DNA from: a virus
DNA: 28,701 nucleotides
Direction: 5' to 3' (one strand)
Virus record (IMG/VR): IMGVR_UViG_3300032214_000346
Span: 1 to 28,701 of that record
Shown here: one piece after another, positions 1 through 6,240 of the stretch
Layout of the letters: each line of letters opens with the position of its first letter
Position numbering within the stretch: the stretch's first letter is position 1
The notes under the pieces: generated by a model
Told to the model about the DNA's origin: nothing
The model's database searches: none
Seen by the model: only the letters and a program-made list of their open reading frames with translations
Made by a program: the position numbers and the translations under genes

Positions 1-2
1 AC

Positions 3-320
3 GACCGGCCGCCGACTGTGCGAGCAGGCTGGGCTCGTGGCTGCGCGACGCTGCCTGACGCAGCGGACTACGACGACGACGCCCGCATCTACGACCTGCT
101 CGGGCTGGCCTGCGACCGTGGCTGGACCGTCGAGGTCGACGTGGCCCGCTACGGCTGGGTCGAGGTGGCAGTCGAGTGCGAAGGCCGGTGGGCCGTGGCC
201 TACGGGGCGAGCAGCATCGGGCGAGCACTGGCGCATGCTGTCGACGACGCGCTCGGGCTGGCCGAGCAGGCGACCGACGGCGAGGACGACGAGGACGACG
301 ACGAGGACGACGATGGCTGA
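3..320 (+). CDS. Hypothetical protein with Asp/Glu tail, 5' truncated
   Basis: The reading frame is already open at the left edge of the window, so the gene probably begins upstream. A GTG at 18 could serve as a start (100 residues), but no Shine-Dalgarno sequence precedes it. The body has a compact region with a GWTVEVDV...GWVEVAVECEGRWAVAYG pattern that looks like two or three beta strands, followed by a helix (GRALAHAVDDALGLAEQ). The last 14 residues are almost all Asp and Glu. I do not recognise the family. The stop codon overlaps the next gene's start region by 8 bases, so the two are probably translationally coupled. A role as a virion or packaging accessory protein is inferred only from position. 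Confidence 0.55.
   Translation, partial: DRPPTVRAGWARGCATLPDAADYDDDARIYDLLGLACDRGWTVEVDVARYGWVEVAVECEGRWAVAYGASSIGRALAHAVDDALGLAEQATDGEDDEDDDEDDDG
303..306 (+). promoter_or_regulatory. Shine-Dalgarno-like GAGG inside the acidic-tail codons
   Basis: The GAGGAC codon repeats that encode the Asp/Glu tail of the upstream gene place a GAGG six bases before the ATG at 313. This is the only plausible ribosome binding site for the next gene and helps fix its start at 313 instead of the distant ATG at 37 in the same frame. Confidence 0.4.
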
Positions 321-927
321 CAACGTGGAACTGAACCCAGGCGCAGGTGGCAGCGTCATCGCGGCCGACGACATCGGCGGCGTGAGCTACCAGCGCGTCA
401 AGGTCGTGCATGGGGCGGACGGCGTGAACGACGGCGACGTCAGCGGCACGAACCCGCTGCCCGTGCTCGCCATGGATCGCGACCGCACCGTGCTTGCCTA
501 CTGGGCGGTGGCAGCGGCGGCAGGCGCGACCGGCGTGGAGACCGCCATCACGCTGTCCCGCTCGAACGCTCCGGGCGCGACGGTGACGACGGGCACGTCC
601 TTCGCCCCGGCCACGGGCAAGCGGTTCAGGCTGACGAGCATCACGGTGGCGACGCGCGGCAACAACACGGCCACGGCGCAGGCGACGACGTTCTCGCTGC
701 GCGTGAACACGGGCGGCGCGGCGACGACGAGCAGCGCGGTGATGCTGGCAGCACGCTCGGCGACACCGGCCACGGCCAACGCATGGGACCGCGTCATCCT
801 GACGTGGAGCGGCGACGGGCCGGAGATCGTCGGCGACGGCACGCTCCAGTTCGGCGTGACCGCAGCGGCAACGTTCACGACCAACGCCCCGACGTGGGAC
901 GTCACCATCACCGGCTACGAATACTGA
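313..927 (+). CDS. Beta-rich phage structural-type protein (unknown)
   Basis: This 204-residue protein starts at ATG 313, not at the earlier in-frame ATG at 37, because the region from 37 to 312 is already coded in another frame by the preceding gene. The N-terminal part (ADDIGGVSYQRVKVVHGADG, residues about 16-35, then a GDVSGTNPLPV stretch) is a pattern common in phage proteins of unknown function. From about residue 60 the protein is rich in Ala, Thr, Gly and Val with alternating hydrophobic residues, and it ends in TWDVTITGYEY, consistent with a beta-sandwich. No signal peptide or transmembrane segment is seen. Its stop overlaps the next start (TGATG). It could be a capsid decoration or tail accessory protein, which is inferred from composition and context only. 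Confidence 0.7.
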   Translation: MADNVELNPGAGGSVIAADDIGGVSYQRVKVVHGADGVNDGDVSGTNPLPVLAMDRDRTVLAYWAVAAAAGATGVETAITLSRSNAPGATVTTGTSFAPATGKRFRLTSITVATRGNNTATAQATTFSLRVNTGGAATTSSAVMLAARSATPATANAWDRVILTWSGDGPEIVGDGTLQFGVTAAATFTTNAPTWDVTITGYEY

Positions 928-1124
928 TGCGCACCACGATCCTCTGCCTGCTTCTCGCTTCCTGTGCAACCCAACCTGCACCAAAGCACTGCCCGATCCT
1001 GCACAAGCCCGCCGATGCCACGGTCCCGACTCGCACGCTGGACGGCGAGGTCGTTGGCTTCTGCTGCACTGGCTGCCTTGGCAAGTGGGATCGGATGACG
1101 CCAGCGCAGAGGCGCGCGCTGTAG
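927..1124 (+). CDS. Small lipoprotein with YHS/TRASH-like cysteine motif
   Basis: This 65-residue protein starts at ATG 927, overlapping the previous stop. Residues 2-12 form a short signal sequence (RTTILCLLLAS) followed by the lipobox L-A-S-C with the lipidated Cys at position 13, so the mature protein should be anchored in a membrane. The remaining 50 residues carry C22-P-I-L and then GEVVGFCCTGC (Cys46, Cys47 and Cys50). That spacing is typical of YHS/TRASH-type metal-binding modules, which bind transition metals such as copper. Small lipoproteins next to terminase genes can be outer-membrane spanins (T7 gene 18.7 lies just before terL), but the sequence is not proline-rich like most Rz1 proteins and no partner i-spanin is visible. 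Function is unknown; lipoprotein status is fairly secure. Confidence 0.7.
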   Translation: MRTTILCLLLASCATQPAPKHCPILHKPADATVPTRTLDGEVVGFCCTGCLGKWDRMTPAQRRAL

Positions 1125-1125
1125 C

Positions 1126-1449
1126 ATGCTCCTGACCACGCTCGCAGGCTGGCCCGCCAAGCCCGCTCCAGGCTCGCTGGATCTCGCGGTCCTCAAGGGC
1201 TACCTATCGTCGACCACGCGCGAGAAGCTCGAAGCAGTGGACGGCTGGCCCTCCCTGGACACGGCGTGGCAGGAAGCGGTGGTCGCGGCAGCGAACTATG
1301 TCTGGCTGCTGATCGACGAGATCGAGAGTGCGACACCGGCAACGCCCGAGCCAGCACCGAAGCGAACGCAACCGCTGAAGGACGTGAGGCGAGGCGAGGC
1401 ACCGAAGAGCACGCGCGACACGAGGCGGCAGGCGAAGGGCTACCGATGA
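1126..1449 (+). CDS. Hypothetical protein, candidate small terminase subunit
   Basis: This 107-residue protein begins one base after the lipoprotein stop and overlaps the large-terminase start by four bases (ATGA at 1446-1449), a classic coupling arrangement. The N-terminal two thirds is predicted to be helical (a run around LKGYLSSTTREKLEAVD, and another around AWQEAVVAAANYVWLLIDEIE). The C-terminal third is Arg/Lys/Pro-rich and probably disordered. Position directly before terL and the size fit a small terminase subunit, but I see no recognisable helix-turn-helix, so the assignment rests on context alone. Confidence 0.6.
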   Translation: MLLTTLAGWPAKPAPGSLDLAVLKGYLSSTTREKLEAVDGWPSLDTAWQEAVVAAANYVWLLIDEIESATPATPEPAPKRTQPLKDVRRGEAPKSTRDTRRQAKGYR

Positions 1450-2993
1450 GGATCGAGCCCGAGGTGCTGGCTGCGATGACGCCGGAGGAGCGCGCCGAGT
1501 TGGACCGGCTGCTCGCTGAGACGCCGCCATGGTCCCCGCTGCCTGGACCGCAGACGCAGGCACTGGAGTCGACCGCGACGGTCGTGGGCTACGGTGGCGC
1601 AGCAGGTGGTGGCAAGACCGACCTCGCCGTTGGGCTGGCCGTGACGAGGCACCGACGGGTGGGCATCTTCCGCCAGAACGGCACCGAGTTGATCGGCATC
1701 GTCGACCGACTGGCTGACGTGATCGGCAACCGCGATGGCTGGAACGGAGCCGACCGCATCTGGCGCATGAAGCGGTGGGATCGGGTGCCGGTTCAGATCG
1801 AGTTGGGGTCGTTCCCTTCGCCCGACGAGGAGCGCAAGTATCAGGGCCGACCGCACGACCTGCTCGTGTTCGACGAGGCGTCCAACATGCGCGAGTCAGC
1901 TGTGCGCTTCCTTATGGGCTGGCTGCGAACGACCGAGCAAGGGCAGCGGTGCCGCGTCGTGATGACGTTCAACCCGCCGACGACGGTCGAAGGCAGGTGG
2001 GTGGTGCGCTACTTCGCACCGTGGCTGGACAAGAAGCACCCGCGACCGGCCAAGCCGGGGGAAGTGCGATGGTTCGCGACGCTGGACGGCGAGGACGTCG
2101 AGGTCGACAGCGGCGAGCCGTTCACGGTGGGGGCGGACCAGATCATCCCGCAGAGCCGAACGTTCATCCCCAGCAGGGTGACCGACAACCCCTACCTGCT
2201 CAACACGGGCTACATGGCGCAGCTGCAATCGCTGCCCGAGCCGCTGCGGTCGCAGATGCTGCATGGCGACTTCCATGCTGGCGTGCAGGACGACCCGTGG
2301 CAGGTGATCCCGACGGCGTGGGTCGAGGCAGCGCAGGCGCGGTGGAAGCCGATGGACAAGAAGCCGCCGATGGACAGCATGGGCGTCGACGTCGCGCGCG
2401 GTGGCAAGGACGAGACCATCATCGCGCGCAGGCACGGCATGTGGTTCGACGAGCCGCTGGCCTACCCTGGCAAGGAGACGCCGGACGGGCCAACGGTGGC
2501 TGGGCTGGTCATCGCAGCATCACGCGACCGAGCACCGATCCACATCGACGTCATCGGCGTGGGCGCGAGCCCCTACGACTTCCTGAACGAGGCGCAGCAG
2601 CAGGTGCTGGGCGTGAACGTCGCCGAGGCGGCGCGTGGTGTCGACAAGTCGGGCAGGCTTAAGTTCAAGAACCTGCGGTCGGAACTGTGGTGGCGCATGC
2701 GCGAGGCTCTCGACCCAACCGCCAACAACGCCATCGCACTGCCGCCGAGCCCTCGCTTGCTGGCTGACCTGACGAGCCCGACGTGGCGACTGTCCGGCGC
2801 GACGATCCAGGTCGACAGCCGCGAGGACATCTACGCACGACTGGGCAGGTCGCCGGACTACGCGTCGGCCTTCTGCCTTGCACTGATCGACACGCCGAAG
2901 GAGAGCGTCGTGAACAGGCTCTACGGAAGGCGAACCCGAAACGAATACGACCCCTACGACCCGAAGACGCTGCGCAGCAGCTGGAGCAACTAA
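1446..2993 (+). CDS. terL: Terminase large subunit (DNA packaging ATPase-nuclease)
   Basis: This 515-residue protein pumps phage DNA into the procapsid and cuts it at the end of packaging. The start at ATG 1446 is chosen because it overlaps the preceding stop; an open stretch back to 1266 is coded in another frame. The ATPase domain has a Walker A motif GAAGGGKT at residues 51-58, Walker B LLVFDEAS at 139-146, and a coupling motif TFN at 174-176. The C-terminal RNase H-like nuclease shows GVDVARGGKDE with the first catalytic Asp at 315, IHIDVIGVG with Asp369, and SPDYASAF with Asp471. All key residues are present and the length is normal for the family. It should dock on the portal encoded at 4121. 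Confidence 0.97.
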   Translation: MRIEPEVLAAMTPEERAELDRLLAETPPWSPLPGPQTQALESTATVVGYGGAAGGGKTDLAVGLAVTRHRRVGIFRQNGTELIGIVDRLADVIGNRDGWNGADRIWRMKRWDRVPVQIELGSFPSPDEERKYQGRPHDLLVFDEASNMRESAVRFLMGWLRTTEQGQRCRVVMTFNPPTTVEGRWVVRYFAPWLDKKHPRPAKPGEVRWFATLDGEDVEVDSGEPFTVGADQIIPQSRTFIPSRVTDNPYLLNTGYMAQLQSLPEPLRSQMLHGDFHAGVQDDPWQVIPTAWVEAAQARWKPMDKKPPMDSMGVDVARGGKDETIIARRHGMWFDEPLAYPGKETPDGPTVAGLVIAASRDRAPIHIDVIGVGASPYDFLNEAQQQVLGVNVAEAARGVDKSGRLKFKNLRSELWWRMREALDPTANNAIALPPSPRLLADLTSPTWRLSGATIQVDSREDIYARLGRSPDYASAFCLALIDTPKESVVNRLYGRRTRNEYDPYDPKTLRSSWSN

Positions 2994-2994
2994 C

Positions 2995-3327
2995 ATGGGA
3001 GACGGCGGCGGATCTTGGTATGACCCAAGCTCGTGGTTCAACGAAGCAACCACGCAGGCAGGAGAGCAGTTTCAGCAACGCTACGAAGCTCAAAAGGAGC
3101 AAAGCAAAGCCGAGAAAGCGCGCGCCGACATGCAGCGAGCGGCGTTGCAGCAGCAGGCTCGCTTCGAGTCCGAAGCTATGGCCCGCGCGGCATCGAAGCG
3201 ACGAGCCGAGAACAAGCAGACCTTGCTGGCCGCCGAGATGCGAGAACGTCGCGAGATCGGCAAGAGTGGCGAGGGCGTTGGATCGTCGATGCTGACCGGC
3301 GGCAAGCCGCTTGGACCGAAGGTCTGA
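2995..3327 (+). CDS. Short helical phage protein with C-terminal SSMLTGG motif
   Basis: This 110-residue protein has a Gly/Trp-containing N-terminus (GDGGGSWYDPSSWF), a central charged, Gln/Ala-rich helix that is likely a coiled coil (residues about 20-85), and the ending GVGSSMLTGGKPLGPKV. A GGAG lies eight bases before the ATG. Proteins of this type, with an S-S/T-M-L-T-G ending, are common near the portal gene in podoviruses, but their role is not known to me. A related protein is encoded at 3832, on the other side of the acetyltransferase gene. Confidence 0.75.
   Translation: MGDGGGSWYDPSSWFNEATTQAGEQFQQRYEAQKEQSKAEKARADMQRAALQQQARFESEAMARAASKRRAENKQTLLAAEMRERREIGKSGEGVGSSMLTGGKPLGPKV
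3318..3322 (+). promoter_or_regulatory. Ribosome binding site deciding the acetyltransferase start
   Basis: GAAGG lies nine bases upstream of ATG 3332. This supports 3332 over the in-frame TTG at 3311, which has no such site and would overlap the preceding gene more deeply, and over ATG 3344. Confidence 0.45.
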
Positions 3328-3331
3328 CGGT

Positions 3332-3829
3332 ATGCTAGACGGCATGCAAGACTCCTACCTTTCCGATGTGCGGTTCATCATCCAAGATGTCGAGGTGCGA
3401 CAGGCGACGACGCGCGAACTGAGCGTCGATCCGAACCTGTGGTATCGGCACTTGGATGAGATCGGCAACATCGCAGGCGTTGACATCGACGAGGACATGC
3501 AGCACTTCGAGGCGATGGAGGCAGCTGGCTGCTTCATCGGCATCGGCGCATGGTGCGAAGGCAAGCTCGTTGGCTACTCGCTCAACTCCGTCATCCAACG
3601 GCATCCGATCTACAACGAGAAGTGGATGACCCACCTCGCGCTGTTCGTCGACAAGCCGTATCGACGCGGGAAGATCGGCCGCATGCTGATCGACGAGACC
3701 GAGCGTCTCGCGCGCGCGAACGCATGCAAGCGCATGACCATGCATGCGAAGCCATACACGCAGCTAGAGCAGTGGCTGCCGCGACTCGGCTACCAGCCAC
3801 TCGAAACCGTGTTCATCAAGGACTTCTGA
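3332..3829 (+). CDS. GNAT-family N-acetyltransferase
   Basis: This 165-residue protein has the layout of a GNAT acetyltransferase that transfers acetyl from acetyl-CoA to an amine. Beta strand 4 and the acetyl-CoA loop are seen as MTHLALFVDKPYRRGKIG (residues 99-116), a variant of the R/Q-x-x-G-x-G/A pyrophosphate loop, followed by the helix RMLIDETERLARANACKRM. The C-terminal WLPRLGYQPLETVFIKDF is the usual strand 6-7 ending. The substrate is unknown. Such enzymes appear next to portal genes in other podoviruses, so it may acetylate a virion component or a host protein. ATG 3332 is preferred for its ribosome binding site. It sits between two short helical genes that share a motif. Confidence 0.85.
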   Translation: MLDGMQDSYLSDVRFIIQDVEVRQATTRELSVDPNLWYRHLDEIGNIAGVDIDEDMQHFEAMEAAGCFIGIGAWCEGKLVGYSLNSVIQRHPIYNEKWMTHLALFVDKPYRRGKIGRMLIDETERLARANACKRMTMHAKPYTQLEQWLPRLGYQPLETVFIKDF

Positions 3830-3831
3830 CT

Positions 3832-4119
3832 ATGGGCGACAACGTGATGTCCTACGTGCCAGTTGTCGGCGCAATCCGACAAGGACGCAAAGCAGAGAAG
3901 GCGCAGGAAGCTGCTCTGCAAGAACAGGAAGCTGCGCAGAAGCGCGCGGAAAGCATCGCTATCCGCCAGGAGCGCATCTCTAGCATGGAGAAGCAACGCG
4001 CCAACAAGAAGTCTCCAGACCCGATGAGCCTTCTCAATGCAGCGCGCCGACCTGCGAACCAGGGCGCGGCCAGCACCATGCTGACGCAGACCTACGGTTC
4101 CAACACCACACTGGGCTAA
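3832..4119 (+). CDS. Short helical phage protein with C-terminal STMLT motif
   Basis: This 95-residue protein starts two bases after the acetyltransferase stop. After a hydrophobic N-terminus (MGDNVMSYVPVVGAIRQG) it forms a long Gln/Ala/Glu/Arg helix, probably a coiled coil (residues about 18-60), and ends in a flexible tail with NQGAASTMLTQTYG. The length, charge pattern and the S-S/T-M-L-T ending match the protein at 2995, so the two may be diverged duplicates. Function is unknown. Position directly before the portal suggests a minor virion or connector-associated role, which is inference. Confidence 0.7.
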   Translation: MGDNVMSYVPVVGAIRQGRKAEKAQEAALQEQEAAQKRAESIAIRQERISSMEKQRANKKSPDPMSLLNAARRPANQGAASTMLTQTYGSNTTLG

Positions 4120-4120
4120 C

Positions 4121-5815
4121 GTGGACTACACCGGCACCCCCAAGAAGCGCAGCGACCTGCTGACCCGATGGGGGCAGCTGAAGAGTGAACGTGCGTCGTG
4201 GTGGATGCACTGGAAGGAGATCAGCGACTACCTGCTCCCACGCAGCGGACGCTTCTTCGTGCAGGACCGCAATCGCGGCACGAAGAGACACAACCTGATC
4301 TACGACAACACTGGCACGCGCGCGCTTCGCGTGTGCGAGTCCGGCTTGATGGCTGGAGCGACGAGTCCTGCGCGCCCGTGGTTCCGACTCGCGACAGCAG
4401 ACCCTGACCTCAACAAGTTCTATCCGGTCAAGCTCTGGCTCGATGACGTCACGCGGCGCATGCAGTCGGTGTTCGCGCGAAGCAACACCTACCGCGCGTT
4501 GCACCAGATCTACGGCGAGTTGGCTGCGTTCGGCACGTCGGTCTCGCTGGTGATGCCCGACTTCCAGAACGTCATCCACCACCACCCGCTGACGGTCGGC
4601 GAGTATTGCATCGCTGCGGACTACAAGGGCCACGTCGACTGCATCTACCGCGAGTTCGAGATGACCGTGGCACAGATGGTCAAGGAGTTCGGCATCGAGA
4701 ACTGCTCGACGCAGGTGCAGGAACAGTGGCGTCGCGGCAACCTCGACATCTGGATCACCGTCATCCACGCCATCGAGCCGCGCGAGGATCGAGACCAGAG
4801 CAAGCTGGACGACATGAACATGCCGTTCCGGTCGTGCTACTTCGAGATCGGCGCAGACCACAACAAGTATCTCCGCGAGTCCGGCTTCCGCCGGTTCCCT
4901 GCGCTGGTGCCTAGGTGGTCGACTGCCGGAGGCGACATCTACGGCATGAGCCCAGGCATGGAGTGCCTTGGCGACGTGAAGCAGTTGCAGCACGAACAGC
5001 TGCGCAAGGCTCAAGCCATCGACCTTCAGACGAAGCCGCCGCTGCAAGCACCAACGAGCGCGAAGAACCGCGACCTGGAGATGCTTCCTGGCGGCGTGTC
5101 CTTCGTCGATTCGTCGGGTCCGAACAGCGGCATTCGCACAGCGTTCGAGGTCAACCTCAACCTGTCCTACCTGTTGCAGGACATCGGCGACTGCCGGCAG
5201 CGCATCAACTCCGCGTTCTACGCGGACCTGTTCTTGATGCTTGCGAACAACGCGAACAACCCGCGCATGACTGCTACCGAAGTTGCCGAGAGGCACGAGG
5301 AGAAGCTGCTCATGCTGGGTCCAGTTCTGGAACGTTTGCACAACGAGCTCCTCGATCCGCTGATCGACATCACGTTCGAGCACATGATGCAGTCGGGCCA
5401 AGTCCCTCCGCCTCCGCCGGAGTTGTCGGGTCAGGATCTGTCGGTCGAGTTCGTGAGCATGCTTGCGCAAGCGCAGCGTGCAATCGGCACCAACTCCTTC
5501 GACCGCTTCGTGGGAAGCCTTGGCGTCGTTGCGCAGATGAAGCCCGAGGTGCTCGACAAGTTCGACCCTGACGTGTGGGCCGACGCTTACGGCGACATGC
5601 TCGGCATCGACCCGAAGCTCATCCTCGCAACCGAGGACGTCGTGCAGATCCGTCAAGCTCGCGAAGCCGCGATGGCTGCGAAGGAGCAGACTGCTGCCAT
5701 GGAGCAGGGGACCAAGGCAATGGGCAACCTGCGTGGCACTCCGATGAACGCCGCAGCATCTGACGTGATGGGGATGTTCAGCGGTTACAACTCACCTTCA
5801 CCACAGATGCTGTAG
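4121..5815 (+). CDS. Portal (head-tail connector) protein, T7 type
   Basis: This 564-residue protein forms the dodecameric channel at the unique capsid vertex, used for DNA packaging and ejection and for tail attachment. It begins with GTG at 4121, two bases after the previous stop. The N-terminal region has the family hallmarks: the helix WWMHWKEISDYLLPRSGRF (about residues 27-45), the segment LIYDNTGTRALRVCESGLMAG, and TSPARPWFRL at 81-90. The sequence ends in a charged and Gln/Met-rich helical barrel region typical of podovirus connectors. Length matches the T7 gp8-like family. It lies downstream of terL as expected. A long open frame on the opposite strand here is a codon-bias shadow. Confidence 0.95.
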   Translation: MDYTGTPKKRSDLLTRWGQLKSERASWWMHWKEISDYLLPRSGRFFVQDRNRGTKRHNLIYDNTGTRALRVCESGLMAGATSPARPWFRLATADPDLNKFYPVKLWLDDVTRRMQSVFARSNTYRALHQIYGELAAFGTSVSLVMPDFQNVIHHHPLTVGEYCIAADYKGHVDCIYREFEMTVAQMVKEFGIENCSTQVQEQWRRGNLDIWITVIHAIEPREDRDQSKLDDMNMPFRSCYFEIGADHNKYLRESGFRRFPALVPRWSTAGGDIYGMSPGMECLGDVKQLQHEQLRKAQAIDLQTKPPLQAPTSAKNRDLEMLPGGVSFVDSSGPNSGIRTAFEVNLNLSYLLQDIGDCRQRINSAFYADLFLMLANNANNPRMTATEVAERHEEKLLMLGPVLERLHNELLDPLIDITFEHMMQSGQVPPPPPELSGQDLSVEFVSMLAQAQRAIGTNSFDRFVGSLGVVAQMKPEVLDKFDPDVWADAYGDMLGIDPKLILATEDVVQIRQAREAAMAAKEQTAAMEQGTKAMGNLRGTPMNAAASDVMGMFSGYNSPSPQML

Positions 5816-5818
5816 GAG
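5814..5818 (+). promoter_or_regulatory. Strong ribosome binding site of the 138-residue protein
   Basis: AGGAG overlaps the portal stop codon and lies five bases before ATG 5824, which fixes that start and implies efficient translation of this small protein relative to its neighbours. Confidence 0.55.
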
Positions 5819-5823
5819 ATGAC

Positions 5824-6240
5824 ATGGTCGTAGCAACTTGGGCTGAACTTGCTGGTCGCACCGATATCTACGAGACGGCTTACGAGACAGCTAACGGAGC
5901 GACGCTGGGGTTCCTTACCAACGGCGACACCACGCTGTGGCTTGAACTAAAGCGTCCGTGCGCGATTCGATGGTCTATTCTCGCAAACAACACCTGGACG
6001 GCTGGCAACATCTTGATGTTTGCAAGCAACCAGAACGTGACCACCTTTGACAACGAAGGTGTGATCGTTGCATCGCCAGCTCCTGTGGTAAACGGGCTTG
6101 CCACACCAGGAGCTTTTCAGTTCAGCCATACCGCGACGGGTGAGTTGATCGTCCCACATCGCTACTTAGCTGTGTATTGGGGTGCCGCTACTCCGATTGG
6201 GAAGGTCAGCGTCAGCATCCACCACAAGGTTTCTGGTTGA
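5824..6240 (+). CDS. Hypothetical 138-residue beta-rich protein
   Basis: The protein has no family I recognise. It is rich in Thr, Ala, Val and aromatic residues, with many alternating hydrophobic stretches and no signal peptide, membrane segment or coiled coil, so it is probably an all-beta fold. The ending RYLAVYWGAATPIGKVSVSIHHKVSG looks like the closing strands of a small sandwich. A strong ribosome binding site suggests high expression, which would suit a decoration or fibre-attachment protein. Its stop overlaps the ATG of the next gene by one base (TGATG), so the two form a coupled pair inserted between portal and Bbp19-like genes. By eye its codons are less GC-ending than those of the terminase gene. 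Confidence 0.7.
   Translation: MVVATWAELAGRTDIYETAYETANGATLGFLTNGDTTLWLELKRPCAIRWSILANNTWTAGNILMFASNQNVTTFDNEGVIVASPAPVVNGLATPGAFQFSHTATGELIVPHRYLAVYWGAATPIGKVSVSIHHKVSG

Noticed and set aside
37-312. N-terminal extension of the 313-927 protein from ATG 37
   Set aside because: The extension is Thr/Arg/Ser-rich nonsense overlapping the upstream gene's coding frame. The start at 313 has a GAGG upstream and the expected start overlap.
1266-1445. 60-residue N-terminal extension of the large terminase
   Set aside because: It overlaps the preceding gene in another frame. The ATGA overlap at 1446 gives a normal terminase N-terminus and length.
4034-5656. 540-residue open frame on the minus strand
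   Set aside because: It lies fully antisense to the portal gene, whose motifs are clear. Its His/Arg/Leu/Val/Asp-rich composition is the usual shadow of GC-ending codons.
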